Positions 22,066 to 32,587 of a DNA stretch of 45,731 nt are shown here, piece after piece (the stretch's first letter is position 1; each line of letters begins with the position of its first letter). The DNA comes from an uncultured Pelagibacteraceae bacterium. GTDB lineage: Bacteria > Pseudomonadota > Alphaproteobacteria > Pelagibacterales > Pelagibacteraceae. The notes beneath the pieces were generated by a model. It did not search any database and had not been told where the DNA came from. It saw only the letters and a program-made list of their open reading frames with translations. The position numbers and the translations under genes are program-made. Where the stretch lies: the NCBI GenBank assembly GCA_902517735.1, contig CABYDK010000004.1:1-45731 (forward strand), in the 5' to 3' direction.

Positions 22066-22568
22066 AAGAGTATATTGAAAGAAATTATTTGGAAATAAAG
22101 TCTTTAGGTGCTTTAGTTGAAAGCTCGCCTCCTAACACAGAGAGTTTTTTTAAAATTACAAAGGTTAATGATTTTCAAATTAACAAATTTTTTTATAAAA
22201 ATATTGGCAAAAAACACAGATGGACAGATCGCCTTATTTGGTCAGATAAAGATTGGATTAACTATTCCTCTAACCCTAAAATAGAAACATACGTACTAGA
22301 GGTCAAAGAAGATCCCGCAGGTTACTTTGAATTAATTATTCACTCAGATCTTCAAGAAATTGAAATTGCATATTTTGGTTTATTAGAGAATTATCATAAA
22401 AAAAAATTAGGGGGCTATTTACTTTCAATTGCGATTAAAAAATCTTTAAAAAAAAGAGGTATTAAAAGAGTTTGGGTTCACACATGCACATTAGATCATG
22501 AGAATGCTTTAAAAAATTATTTAGCAAGAGGTATGACGATATATAAAAATGAAACAATTAAAATTTAG
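22062..22568 (+). CDS. GNAT family N-acetyltransferase
   Basis: IEIAYFGLLENYHKKKLGGYLLSIAIKKSLKKRGIKRVWVHTCTLDHENALKNYLARGM; overlaps hinT stop, GTG start. Confidence 0.85.
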   Translation: MKEYIERNYLEIKSLGALVESSPPNTESFFKITKVNDFQINKFFYKNIGKKHRWTDRLIWSDKDWINYSSNPKIETYVLEVKEDPAGYFELIIHSDLQEIEIAYFGLLENYHKKKLGGYLLSIAIKKSLKKRGIKRVWVHTCTLDHENALKNYLARGMTIYKNETIKI

Positions 22569-23116
22569 TTAAGCGGAGGAAGTTTAAAAATATTTTTTTT
22601 TAGTATTTGGTTTTTTTTTAAAGATGTAAGATAAGTTATGTTTAAGTTTTGATAAATATCTAGTGTTTGCCATCCAATTAGATCATAATTCTTTTTATTG
22701 AAAAAAATATTTATTTCATTTTTATCTTTAAGAATTGTGAAATTTATAAATTTTTCATCAATTATTCTTTCTTGCAATTTTTTAATTTCATTTATCAAAA
22801 AATTTTTATCAAGAATATAATTAAATGGTGTTCCTTTTATCCCGTATCGATAATAAATTCCGTTGTCATTTTTAATTACTATCGATTTTCCATTAGAAAC
22901 CAAAATTTTATTATTTTTAATATTATACTTACAAAAAATTTTTTTTGGGTATTCAATAACACAATTACCTCTTTCGGTTTTACCATTAATATTTTGTTCA
23001 AAATTAAAAGTTAAATTGTTTGTATTTTTTAGATTATTTATAATATTTTCTTTAATTGAACTTAATGCAACATTGTTAATATTGATTACAATAAAAAATA
23101 ATATAATTCTTTTCAT
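22565..23116 (-). CDS. Outer-membrane lipoprotein carrier protein LolA-like
   Basis: Signal peptide; LTFNFEQNINGKTERGNCVIEYPKKIFCKYN; downstream of ftsK as in many alphaproteobacteria. Confidence 0.75.
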   Translation of the reverse strand: MKRIILFFIVININNVALSSIKENIINNLKNTNNLTFNFEQNINGKTERGNCVIEYPKKIFCKYNIKNNKILVSNGKSIVIKNDNGIYYRYGIKGTPFNYILDKNFLINEIKKLQERIIDEKFINFTILKDKNEINIFFNKKNYDLIGWQTLDIYQNLNITYLTSLKKNQILKKNIFKLPPLN

Positions 23117-25206
23117 TAAAGAACATCTCTTTTACCAACATGATTTGCTTTACTCACAACGCCTTCATTTTCCATCATATCTATAATTCTAGCTGCTCTA
23201 TTATAACCAATTTGTAATTTTCTTTGTAGAAAGGATGTAGATGCTTTACCTTCAGATTTTATTATTTCTAAGGCAGTTTGATATAGTTCATCTTTATCTC
23301 CACTGTTTTTAGATCCTTCTCCAATTTCTTTTTCGTCAGCAAAATTTAATATTTCATCAACATAGTCTGGTTCTGCTTGAGATCTTAAAAAATTATTGAT
23401 TTTTTCAATTTCGTTGTCCGATACAAAAGGCGCATGTATTCTCAAAACCTTATTTGCAGATGACATAAATAGCATATCTCCTTTACCAAGAAGTTGTTCA
23501 GCTCCTTGTTCGCCTAATATTGTTCTACTGTCTATTTTTGAGCTTACCTGAAATGAAATCCTTGTAGGAAAATTAGCTTTAATTGTGCCCGTAATAACAT
23601 CAACACTTGGTCTTTGGGTAGCCATTATTATATGAATTCCCGCTGCCCTAGCCATTTGGGATAATTTTTGAATATAATTTTCAATTTCTTTACCAGCCAC
23701 AAGCATTAAATCTGACATTTCATCAACTACTACAACTATATAAGGCATTGGTAATTTGTGTTTTGAGTTATAACCATCAATGTTTCGAACACCTTCTTTT
23801 GTCATCAATCTATATCTACTCTCCATTTCTTTGACTACCCAACCAAGAACTGATGCAGCTTTTTTAGCCTCGGTAATTACCGGACATAATAAATGTGGAA
23901 TACCTTCGTAAGTAGAGAGTTCTAACATTTTAGGGTCTATTAAAATAAATTTACATTTTTCAGGGCTGTGTCTGAAAAGAAGAGACAAAATAATTGTATT
24001 AATACAAACTGATTTCCCTGACCCCGTAGTTCCAGCTATCAACAAGTGAGGCATTGAGGATAAATCACCTACCACAGGCGAACCAGAAATATTTTTTCCT
24101 AATGCAATAGGTAATTTAAAATCTTTTTTTCTAAAATCATTATTTTCTAAAATCTCACTTAAATAAACATTTTCTCTAGATGAGTTTGGTAATTCGATAC
24201 CAACTGTATTACTTCCAGGAATAGTAGCAATTCTAGCAGACTCAGAACTTGTATTTCTTGCTATATCATCAGATAGATTAATAATTTTTGATACTTTTAC
24301 GCCAGCAGCTGGTTCAAATTCATTTAATGTAACTACTGGTCCATGGCTTATTTTTTTTATATTTCCACTTACACCAAAATCTAATAATATTTTCTCAAGA
24401 AATTCAGGATCACTGATTTCTTCCTTATTAGAATTTTCTTTTTCTTTTTTAGTTGGTATTTTTAATAATTCTAAAGTTGGAAGTTGAAATTTAATCTTTT
24501 CATTTTCTTTAATTTTGTCAGCTTTAATAAAAGGAAGGTCTTCTTGAATCAAATTCTTTATTTCATCTTGAGGAATATATTCACTTATAATTTCTTTTTT
24601 ATCTGTATAAGACTTGTTATTATTTATATTGATATAATTTATAATTTTTTTTAAAAAAATCCAAAATTTTTTAGGACTAAAATTGATGCTAATTAAAAAT
24701 AAACATATAATTAGACTTATTGAAAAATAGAATGAAATTGTAGTTTGTAAATTAATTAAATTACCAAGGAAAGTTTGATTAAGATACTGACCTACAAAAC
24801 CTCCATTCCCGTTAATATACAAAGTAAAATTATTTTGATAAAAATAATCAAAAAATATAGTTCCAACGAGAGAATAAAGAATTGCATAAAATACATTTTC
24901 AATCATTAAGAATAAATCTTTAGTTCTAAAAATATTAATTCCAGTAAAAATAAAAGTTAAAGGTATTAGATAAGAAGAAATACCAATCGATTGAAAAAAA
25001 AGATCTGAAACAAAACTTCCTTGGAAACCCAATATATTATGTATTTCAGTATTTTCTGGAAATATAAAATTAGGATCATTTGGAGAATATGAGATTAGTG
25101 CCACTAGTAGCAGAAGACCAATTATTGTTACACATGCTCCTATGATTTCAATCACTCGATTAATTGAAAATTGTAGTGCTGAATTAGCTATTTTTTTAAT
25201 ATTCAT
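23116..25206 (-). CDS. ftsK: DNA translocase FtsK/SpoIIIE
   Basis: N-terminal TM helices, PHLLIAGTTGSGKSVCINTIILSLLF, MATQRPSVDVITGTIKANFPTRISFQVSSKIDSRTILGEQGAEQLLGKGDMLF, C-terminal winged-helix gamma domain. Confidence 0.97.
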   Translation of the reverse strand: MNIKKIANSALQFSINRVIEIIGACVTIIGLLLLVALISYSPNDPNFIFPENTEIHNILGFQGSFVSDLFFQSIGISSYLIPLTFIFTGINIFRTKDLFLMIENVFYAILYSLVGTIFFDYFYQNNFTLYINGNGGFVGQYLNQTFLGNLINLQTTISFYFSISLIICLFLISINFSPKKFWIFLKKIINYININNNKSYTDKKEIISEYIPQDEIKNLIQEDLPFIKADKIKENEKIKFQLPTLELLKIPTKKEKENSNKEEISDPEFLEKILLDFGVSGNIKKISHGPVVTLNEFEPAAGVKVSKIINLSDDIARNTSSESARIATIPGSNTVGIELPNSSRENVYLSEILENNDFRKKDFKLPIALGKNISGSPVVGDLSSMPHLLIAGTTGSGKSVCINTIILSLLFRHSPEKCKFILIDPKMLELSTYEGIPHLLCPVITEAKKAASVLGWVVKEMESRYRLMTKEGVRNIDGYNSKHKLPMPYIVVVVDEMSDLMLVAGKEIENYIQKLSQMARAAGIHIIMATQRPSVDVITGTIKANFPTRISFQVSSKIDSRTILGEQGAEQLLGKGDMLFMSSANKVLRIHAPFVSDNEIEKINNFLRSQAEPDYVDEILNFADEKEIGEGSKNSGDKDELYQTALEIIKSEGKASTSFLQRKLQIGYNRAARIIDMMENEGVVSKANHVGKRDVL

Positions 25207-25267
25207 TTTAATGAATCAAATTTAACACTTTGTATCATCTAATTTTTGTTGTTAAAATTAATTTGTT

Positions 25268-26350
25268 ATGAAAGTTTGTATAATTGGTGATGGACTTGTA
25301 AGTCTAACATTAGCTAAAGTGTTAATTCAAAAAGAATTATCAGTTGATATCTTATCAAATAAAAAAAATACCAAATATGATAATTCAAGAACGTTAAGTA
25401 TTTCAAAATCTAACGTTGATTTTTTTAACAATGAAATAATAGATATTCAAAATATTATATGGGAAATAAATAAAATTAAAATTTTTACAGAAAAGAATAT
25501 CAATAAAGAAATATTAAAATTTAATAATCATAATAAACAAATTTTTTCAATTATTAAGAATTATCAATTACAAAAATTATTAATCAGAAGCTTGAAAAAT
25601 AATAAATTTATAAAATTTAAAACTAATTCGGGCAATTTTGATATTTTAAAAAAGAAATATTGTTTAATAATCGATTGTGATCCAAATCATCAAATTACAA
25701 GAAAATTTTTTTATAACAAGGTAGAGAAAAATTATAATAGTTATGCATATACTACAGTTATTTATCATAAAAAAATCATTGATAATAAAACCGCATTTCA
25801 GAATTTTACTAATAATGGTCCAATTGCTTTTTTACCAATTTCTGAAACCAAAACATCAGTGGTTTATTCTTTTAAAACTAAAAATACTAATCATAATTTT
25901 GATCTAAATAATTTGATTAAAAAATATAATCCTATTTATTCAATAAAAAAAATTAATAGTTATAGTTATTTTGAATTAAAGTCTTCTAATGTAAGAAAAT
26001 ATTATAATGAGAATATTTTAGCATTTGGAGATTTACTTCATAAAATACACCCATTAGCTGGACAAGGATTTAATATGTCGTTAAGGGATATTAAATTATT
26101 ATCAAATTTAATTGATAATAAAATTAATTTAGGTCTTAATTTAGATTCTTCATTATGCCAGGAATTCCAAAAAGTTTCACAGGATAAGAATTATTTATTT
26201 TTAACTAGCATTGATTGGATTTATGAATTTTTTAATTTTGAGAGAAGAATTAACTCAGATATATTAAGTAAATCTATTAATGTAATAGGCAATAATAAAA
26301 TTGTTAATTCTCTTTTTAAAAAATTTGCAGATTATGGTATTAGAATTTAG
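25268..26350 (+). CDS. UbiH/Coq6-family FAD-dependent monooxygenase
   Basis: N-terminal VCIIGDGLVSLTLAKVL dinucleotide fold; ILAFGDLLHKIHPLAGQGFNMSLRDIKLLSNLI. Confidence 0.83.
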   Translation: MKVCIIGDGLVSLTLAKVLIQKELSVDILSNKKNTKYDNSRTLSISKSNVDFFNNEIIDIQNIIWEINKIKIFTEKNINKEILKFNNHNKQIFSIIKNYQLQKLLIRSLKNNKFIKFKTNSGNFDILKKKYCLIIDCDPNHQITRKFFYNKVEKNYNSYAYTTVIYHKKIIDNKTAFQNFTNNGPIAFLPISETKTSVVYSFKTKNTNHNFDLNNLIKKYNPIYSIKKINSYSYFELKSSNVRKYYNENILAFGDLLHKIHPLAGQGFNMSLRDIKLLSNLIDNKINLGLNLDSSLCQEFQKVSQDKNYLFLTSIDWIYEFFNFERRINSDILSKSINVIGNNKIVNSLFKKFADYGIRI

Positions 26351-26352
26351 AA

Positions 26353-27000
26353 TTATTGTAGAGTAGTGTTGTGATACTCATCAAAAATATATGTAGATAA
26401 GATTTCTGCTATTTTATTTTTTCTTAAATCTAAACTTACTGCTTCTAATAGAATTTGTTTTTCTTCTAAACTAAATGGAGAAGCCATTGCTAAAGCGTTA
26501 ATAGTTTCATCTAAACTTTGTTTTTCGAGAGCTTTCCAATTTATTATAAAACCTCTTTTTTCAAACAATGATTTTAAGTCTTTAAAAATTAATTCTAAAT
26601 CTGAGAATTTTAAATTTTCTTTTTTTTCGACAAGATCATTTAAATAAGTACTGCAATCTATCTCGCATTTTCTATAAAGTTTGTCGGTTTTAACTTCTTT
26701 TAAAATTTTAAATCTTATAATTCCTTTCAAATCAATTAAATATCTTTTGTCGTCTGTTTCTCTAAAACTAGTTATTTTACCTAAACACCCAGTTTCATAA
26801 AGTTCTGGTGAAATTTCACCTGGATCTTTTGAGTTTTTTGGCTGTATCATTCCAATATATTTATTAGTCTTCATACAGTCATTGATCATGTCAATATAAC
26901 GAGGTTCAAAAATATTAAGAGGCACCGTAGTTTTTGGGAATATAATAAAGTTACTTAATGGAAATACAGGAATAATATTTGGTAATTCGTCATTTTTCAT
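26353..27000 (-). CDS. LON substrate-binding (Lon N-terminal) domain protein
   Basis: PVFPLSNFIIFPKTTVPLNIFEPRYIDMINDC, GCLGKITSFRETDDKRYLIDLKGIIRFKI. Confidence 0.87.
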   Translation of the reverse strand: MKNDELPNIIPVFPLSNFIIFPKTTVPLNIFEPRYIDMINDCMKTNKYIGMIQPKNSKDPGEISPELYETGCLGKITSFRETDDKRYLIDLKGIIRFKILKEVKTDKLYRKCEIDCSTYLNDLVEKKENLKFSDLELIFKDLKSLFEKRGFIINWKALEKQSLDETINALAMASPFSLEEKQILLEAVSLDLRKNKIAEILSTYIFDEYHNTTLQ

Positions 27001-27067
27001 AAAAAAAATATATCATATTTAATATTGCTTGAATTAAAAAAAATCACTAACTATAGTGTTTTTAGAC

Positions 27068-27142
27068 GCGGGTATAGCTCAGTGGTAGAGCGTCTCGTTG
27101 CCAACGAGAAGGTCGAGGGTTCGACCCCCTTTGCCCGCTCCA
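27068..27142 (+). tRNA. tRNA-Gly (anticodon GCC), CCA encoded
   Basis: gcgggta...tgcccgc acceptor stem, agctcagtggtagagc D-arm, TCTCG-TTGCCAA-CGAGA anticodon arm, GAGGG-TTCGACC-CCCTT T-arm, tCCA end. Confidence 0.97.
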
Positions 27143-27150
27143 ACCTCAAA

Positions 27151-27975
27151 ATGAAAAAAATAATTTATGATCTTGGCTCTAACAATGGAGATAACATTCG
27201 CTATTATCTGATGAAATCAGATCTTGTTATAGCAGTTGAAGCAAATCCAAAACTTTGTAATCAAATAACAAATAAATTTAATAAAGAAATTTCAGAAGGA
27301 AGATTAGTTGTTGAAAATTTTATAATTACAACAGATGAAAATAATGTCGATAAAGATTTTTATATTCATAAGAATGCAGATGTTTTAAGTCAGTTTCCAA
27401 AACCTAAAATAGAATTTATGAATCATTTTATAAAAACTAGACTTCCATCTAAAAATATTATTGAAATAATAAATAAATATGGGAATCCATATTATATAAA
27501 AATAGATATAGAAAATTATGATTATGAAATACTTTCTGAAATTTTTAAAAATAATATCTTTCCAAAATATTTTTCTGTGGAGTGTTATAATGAAAAAATT
27601 TTTAAAAAAATAATTAATAATGAAAAATATAATTCATTTAAATTAGTTTGTGGATCAAATGTGCATTTAAAATATAGAAATAGAATATTTTCTTCAACAA
27701 ATAATGAAAATGAATATTCTTTTCCTGCACATTCTGCTGGCCCTTTTGGAAATGATATAGATGGTAAGTGGTTAAAAAAAAAAAACTTTAAATTTTTATA
27801 TTCTTTAAGAAATACAACTTGGATAGATATACATTGTTCAAGAGAAGACAAGTCATCAAAATACTATTTGCCGTTAGATTTAGTTTTTTTTTTCAAACTG
27901 AAATTTTTTAAAAAATTTTTTGTATTATTTTTACTAATAATAGTTATTATAATGTTTTTTCAGATTAATTTATGA
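27151..27975 (+). CDS. FkbM-family methyltransferase-like protein with C-terminal TM helix
   Basis: IYDLGSNNGDNIRYYL...VIAVEANPKLCNQI (SAM motif), YYIKIDIENYDYEIL; hydrophobic tail FFVLFLLIIVIIMFFQINL. Start placed at ATG 27151, after the tRNA. Confidence 0.75.
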   Translation: MKKIIYDLGSNNGDNIRYYLMKSDLVIAVEANPKLCNQITNKFNKEISEGRLVVENFIITTDENNVDKDFYIHKNADVLSQFPKPKIEFMNHFIKTRLPSKNIIEIINKYGNPYYIKIDIENYDYEILSEIFKNNIFPKYFSVECYNEKIFKKIINNEKYNSFKLVCGSNVHLKYRNRIFSSTNNENEYSFPAHSAGPFGNDIDGKWLKKKNFKFLYSLRNTTWIDIHCSREDKSSKYYLPLDLVFFFKLKFFKKFFVLFLLIIVIIMFFQINL

Positions 27976-28316
27976 ATGAACTCGTTAAAAAAAAATGTGT
28001 CCCGTGTGAAGGAGGTTTACCCGCTTTAGATATAAGTGAAATTCACAAATATCAAAAAAAAGTTGATGGATGGGACGTTAAACCTAATGATAAAAAGAAT
28101 TATTATTTAGAAAAAAGTTTTAAATTTAAAAATTTTAAAGAAAGTCAAGATTTTGTAAATAATGTTGGAAACGTTTCAGAAACAGAGGGACACCATCCTG
28201 ACATTACTTTTGGATGGGGTTATGTAAAAATTAATATTTCTACGCACGCTGTTGAGGGTTTATCTGAAAATGATTTTATTTTAGCAGCTAAAATTGATGA
28301 AATTCTTAATGTCTAA
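27972..28316 (+). CDS. 4a-hydroxytetrahydrobiopterin dehydratase (pterin-4a-carbinolamine dehydratase)
   Basis: CVPCEGGLPALDISEI, VSETEGHHPDITFGWGYVKINISTHAVEGLSENDFILAAKID. Confidence 0.93.
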   Translation: MNELVKKKCVPCEGGLPALDISEIHKYQKKVDGWDVKPNDKKNYYLEKSFKFKNFKESQDFVNNVGNVSETEGHHPDITFGWGYVKINISTHAVEGLSENDFILAAKIDEILNV

Positions 28317-29841
28317 AGTGTCTTGTCTTTGAAAACACTAAAACGGTATTTGTATCATTTGCAAATTTTATAATTTCTTTATCTCTTATTGATCCAGCAG
28401 GTTGAACTACAGCTTTAATTCCAGATTGTACCAGTTTTTCAATTCCATCAACAAAGGGAAAAAAAGCATCAGATGCAGCAACAATATTTGAAGATGAAAT
28501 TTTAAACTTATTCATTTTATCAATTGCTAATTTACAGCTATCCAATCTATTAGGTTGACCAGAACCTATTCCATAGGTCGATTTATTAGACGCTAAAACT
28601 ATTGCATTAGATTTTACGTACCTACAAACATTAAAAGCAAAAATTAAATCGTCCAATTGAGACTTAGAGGGTTTTTTTTTAGATACTACTTTGAAATCAT
28701 TTTTTGTAAATCGCTTCTTATCTTCTGATTGTATCAAAATATTTTCACTAGCAGAATTAAACTTTAATTTTTCTGAGAGTGCAAATTCAGAAGAATCGAT
28801 GAGTCTTAGGTTTTTTTTCTTTTTTAAAATTTTTATGGCATCAAAGTCGAAATTATTTGCAATAATTATTTCAAGAAATAATTTATTTAGTTCTAAGGCT
28901 ATTTTTTTGTTTATTTTAAAATTACAAGAAACTATTCCACCAAAAGCGCTAGTTGGATCACAAGCAAGAGCAGCTTTAAAAGATTTCATACTATTTTTTA
29001 AAGCTGAAACACCACATGGATTTGTATGTTTAACGATTACAACTCCAGTGTTTTTTGGTAAAGATTCAGAAATAGTTAATGCGGCAAATATATCGTTATA
29101 ATTATTATAGCTTAATTGTTTTCCATGAAATTGTTTTATATTTAAAAATTCACTTTGTGAATAAATTGCACTATCTTGATGGGGATTTTCACCATATCTC
29201 AATTTTTCAATTAAGTTTCCATAGATAATTTTTTTTTGTGGAAAATAATTTTTATTTTTTTTGTTAAAATAATTAGAAATAAGTGCATCATAGTAAGCTG
29301 TTTCCATAAAAGCTTCTTGAGACATTTTTTCTCTAAAATTTAGAGATGTTGAGCCTTTAAATTTAATAATCTCATCTATAAGTTTGTTATATTGTGAACT
29401 TGAAGTTATTACGACTACGTCATCGTAATTTTTAGCTGCAGCCCTTGCCATAGCAGGTCCTCCAATATCTATATTTTCAATTATGTTTTGATGGTTTACT
29501 TTACTTTTAAAAACTTTTTCAAAAGGATAAAAATTTACAACCACAAGATCAATGTTTTCAAAATTATTTTTGATTAAATCTTTATAGTGAGATTTATTAT
29601 TTCTTTTATTCAAAATTCCTGCATGAATTTTGGGATGTAAAGTTTTGACTCTTCCACCTAAAATTTCTGGTGATCCTGTAAACTTAGAAACCTCGGTACA
29701 CTTAAATTTAAGTTTTTTAATCTCTTTAAATGTTCCACCAGAACTTATTATTTCAATTTTATTTTTTTTTAAAATTTTTAGTAGAGGTTTTAAATTTTTT
29801 TTATCAGATACTGAAATTAGAGCTTTTTTAATTTTTTTCAT
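28306..29841 (-). CDS. purH: Bifunctional AICAR formyltransferase/IMP cyclohydrolase
   Basis: ALISVSDKKNLKPLLKIL, SSGGTFKEIK, GGRVKTLHPKIHAGIL, LRYGENPHQDSAIY, GSGQPNRLDS. Confidence 0.96.
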   Translation of the reverse strand: MKKIKKALISVSDKKNLKPLLKILKKNKIEIISSGGTFKEIKKLKFKCTEVSKFTGSPEILGGRVKTLHPKIHAGILNKRNNKSHYKDLIKNNFENIDLVVVNFYPFEKVFKSKVNHQNIIENIDIGGPAMARAAAKNYDDVVVITSSSQYNKLIDEIIKFKGSTSLNFREKMSQEAFMETAYYDALISNYFNKKNKNYFPQKKIIYGNLIEKLRYGENPHQDSAIYSQSEFLNIKQFHGKQLSYNNYNDIFAALTISESLPKNTGVVIVKHTNPCGVSALKNSMKSFKAALACDPTSAFGGIVSCNFKINKKIALELNKLFLEIIIANNFDFDAIKILKKKKNLRLIDSSEFALSEKLKFNSASENILIQSEDKKRFTKNDFKVVSKKKPSKSQLDDLIFAFNVCRYVKSNAIVLASNKSTYGIGSGQPNRLDSCKLAIDKMNKFKISSSNIVAASDAFFPFVDGIEKLVQSGIKAVVQPAGSIRDKEIIKFANDTNTVLVFSKTRHFRH

Positions 29842-31469
29842 TTAATTTTATTTAATTGCCATACAACATTTTCATCTTGGTTGTTAGTAATTCCAGAAAT
29901 AAAAATATTTTGGTTTTGAGTATAAGAATTTTTATTACCGAAATATAACCCATTATCAATATCTATATCAAATTTATTACATGTAAATTTCCAACCTTCA
30001 TCATGTAATTCTATAAGTATTGCTTTGTTATCTTGCGTTTTCATTAATTTAACATTTGGTTCTAAATGAAATCGAATATCAAATTTTATATTCAAATTGA
30101 TTTTTTTATTTAGAATTTTATCAGTACCAATAAATTTAAACTCGTCAGGGTAAAATTCAATTTCTCTTTCATGAATTGCATTAAATTTTTTATAATATCC
30201 ATCATGAGATGCATTTATTTTCCAATAACCTTTTTTAAAAATAATATCTTTCTTTAAAATTTTTAAGCCGCGATTTATTAAATAATTTTTTTTGTTTTTT
30301 TTGTAATAGCATGAAGAGTTATCATCAATAATTAAAGTACTATGTGTTGCAGTTGATTTTGAAAGTTCAATTAATTTATTGTTTTTGTTTTCATAATATC
30401 CACAATTACTAATCAATTTTTTTCCATTTACATTTATTTCAAACGAAAGTGCTCCAGATTGATATTCAGAGGAAAATTTTGTAGAAGGTGATGAGCCCAC
30501 ATCCATTATCAAAGAGAATTTTTTATTATATAAAATCGCGTAGCCACCAAATTCTTTATTTTCATTTTTAAAGTTATAACCAAATCTTTTTAAGTATTGA
30601 TCAAACTCAGAATTATTAGATATATTGTTTCCATTCATTAAAATATCTGATTTGATATTTTGCCATACAAAAGCATACCCTTGGCCTAAATAATAGATTG
30701 TTTCGTTAACTTCTTCGGGGATTTCTATTTGAGCTTCTTTGAACCATTCTCTAACCAATATATAGTATTTTAGATAGAATATTAACTGTTTAATATTTCT
30801 TGATTTAGGAAAACCATTATTATCAAAAGATAATTTTGATATCTTTTTAAGTAAGCTTAAACCAAACGTAAGATAATTTTTTTTATCTTTATAACATAGA
30901 CCAACTAAAATAATAGCTGCACAACCAATTATTTTATCGTCTATTGATTTTGAATTCTTAATTTCATTAATTAAGTGATTTGTCTGTTTCTGAATCATTT
31001 CGTTAAATTTATTGAGATCTTCTTTGTTACTTCCTTCAATTGTTAGATTATGATTTGAAAGCCATGCTATTATTCTTTTGGAAGTTAAATCAAATTCCCA
31101 GCTCTCTGAATTATATTTAAAGTTTTTTTTAATCCAATCAGATATAATTTTTTGTGTATTTTTTTTTGAAGATTTTAAATCCAAACTAAAAAACCAATAA
31201 AAATTGTTTAACTTTTTAAAGTTTTTTATATCTAAATTTTCCTTTTCCCATAAATTTTCTGTAACAATATCGTTTACATTTATTTTTTTTGTTTGATATT
31301 TTATTAATGATGAAAGTAAATGAGGGCTTGGTTTATAAACTAAATTTTGATTATTAATTTTTGATATTTTTTTGTCATACAAATTAGAATTTAAATAAAT
31401 GTTTCTAATTTGTTCAGTAATATTTTTTAAGGGAAGGGTAATGAAATTCAAGAAATTTCTTAAAATCAT
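29838..31469 (-). CDS. Heparinase II/III-family protein
   Basis: DFAL...NNFYWFFSLDLKSSKKN, IAWLSNH, VWQNIKSDILMNGNNI, DVGSSPSTKFSSEYQSGALSFEINVNGKKLISNCGYY; next to purH as in other alphaproteobacteria. Confidence 0.78.
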   Translation of the reverse strand: MILRNFLNFITLPLKNITEQIRNIYLNSNLYDKKISKINNQNLVYKPSPHLLSSLIKYQTKKINVNDIVTENLWEKENLDIKNFKKLNNFYWFFSLDLKSSKKNTQKIISDWIKKNFKYNSESWEFDLTSKRIIAWLSNHNLTIEGSNKEDLNKFNEMIQKQTNHLINEIKNSKSIDDKIIGCAAIILVGLCYKDKKNYLTFGLSLLKKISKLSFDNNGFPKSRNIKQLIFYLKYYILVREWFKEAQIEIPEEVNETIYYLGQGYAFVWQNIKSDILMNGNNISNNSEFDQYLKRFGYNFKNENKEFGGYAILYNKKFSLIMDVGSSPSTKFSSEYQSGALSFEINVNGKKLISNCGYYENKNNKLIELSKSTATHSTLIIDDNSSCYYKKNKKNYLINRGLKILKKDIIFKKGYWKINASHDGYYKKFNAIHEREIEFYPDEFKFIGTDKILNKKINLNIKFDIRFHLEPNVKLMKTQDNKAILIELHDEGWKFTCNKFDIDIDNGLYFGNKNSYTQNQNIFISGITNNQDENVVWQLNKIK

Positions 31470-31476
31470 TTAATCA

Positions 31477-32133
31477 TCAAGATTTTAGTAAATCGATATT
31501 TTTTTTAACATCTCCGTTATTGCTTTTGAATATTGTTGTCCCAGATACTAGAATATTAGCACCTGCTTCAATTGCAATTTTTGAATTTTCGAAATTAATT
31601 CCACCATCTATTTCAATATCAAAATCTATGTTTTGTTTTTTTTGTATTTTTTTTAATTCTTTTATTTTATCTATAACTTCTGGCATAAATTTTTGACCAC
31701 CGAAACCAGGATTTACGCTCATAATTAATACTAAATCAATTTTATCCAAATAATCTCTAATAACATCAACTTTAGTCTTAGGATTTAATGAAATTCCAAC
31801 TTTTTTTTTAAACTCTTTAATTTTAAGAATAGAAGAATTTAAATCCTCTGTTGCCTCAGGATGAATAGTGATTATATCAGCACCTGCATTTGCGTAATTT
31901 TCAATATATTTATGTACAGGAGAGATCATTAAATGCACATCAAAAATCATAGAAGTATTTTTTTTTAGTTCCTTAATTACTGGCGGTCCAATAGTTAAAT
32001 TTGGTACAAAGTGACCATCCATTACATCTACATGTATCATATCGGCGCCACCTTCCTCTAACCTTTTAATTTCATTACCTAGCTGGTTGAAATCAGCGGA
32101 TAAAATTGATGGTGAAATTTGTATTTTTTTCAT
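31477..32133 (-). CDS. rpe: Ribulose-phosphate 3-epimerase
   Basis: ISPSILSADFNQLGNEIKRLEEGGADMIHVDVMDGHFVPNLTIGPPVI, LIMSVNPGFGGQKF, EIDGGINFEN. Confidence 0.97.
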   Translation of the reverse strand: MKKIQISPSILSADFNQLGNEIKRLEEGGADMIHVDVMDGHFVPNLTIGPPVIKELKKNTSMIFDVHLMISPVHKYIENYANAGADIITIHPEATEDLNSSILKIKEFKKKVGISLNPKTKVDVIRDYLDKIDLVLIMSVNPGFGGQKFMPEVIDKIKELKKIQKKQNIDFDIEIDGGINFENSKIAIEAGANILVSGTTIFKSNNGDVKKNIDLLKS

Positions 32134-32161
32134 TGATAACTAGCAATACTAGTATCAATTT

Positions 32162-32518
32162 TTAAAATTTAATTGAATTAAAAAATTGATAAATTTGTCT
32201 CGATATTTCACTTTCCAGAGGAAAAGATAACATACCCATCACTGAATATCCCAAAACCCAGGGCATTAAATAAAATCTTATCATAAAGAAAAACCAAGCA
32301 ACGTATAAAGGGACTATAGGGGCGATTATAAATGAGGGTGTTATAGGCTTAAATATTCCAATAATTGGATTTGTAAATTTTACGAAAACTCTCATAAAAA
32401 AAAATTGAGAGTCTTCTCTTTGAAAAATATTCATTGCTACTCTCCCAATTAAAGTCCACATGATTACTCCAAGAATATAGTCAATTATGTATATTAAAGG
32501 ATGAAAGTTAGCTGACAT
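32162..32518 (-). CDS. Small membrane protein, YggT-like
   Basis: 118 aa, hydrophobic; DYILGVIMWTLIGRVAMNIF...RVFVKFTNPIIGIFKPITPSFIIAPIVPLYVAWFFFMIRFYL resembles YggT topology. Confidence 0.5.
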   Translation of the reverse strand: MSANFHPLIYIIDYILGVIMWTLIGRVAMNIFQREDSQFFFMRVFVKFTNPIIGIFKPITPSFIIAPIVPLYVAWFFFMIRFYLMPWVLGYSVMGMLSFPLESEISRQIYQFFNSIKF

Positions 32519-32551
32519 TTTAAATTTATATTGGAAAAATTTTGAAATTAA

Positions 32552-32575
32552 AAGGGGCGAAATTAATCGCCCCTT
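32552..32575 (-). terminator. Rho-independent-type terminator downstream of the symporter gene
   Basis: aaggggcga-aattaa-tcgcccctt: 9-bp perfect GC-rich stem, 6-nt loop, followed on the minus strand by TTAATTTC/U-rich sequence. Confidence 0.75.
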
Positions 32576-32587
32576 AGAAAGATTTTT

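Noticed and set aside
27025-27150. ORF N-terminus RGYSSVVERLVANEKVEGSTPFARS preceding the FkbM-like gene
   Set aside because: This is a translation of the tRNA-Gly gene, a well-known artefact; the real start is taken as ATG 27151.
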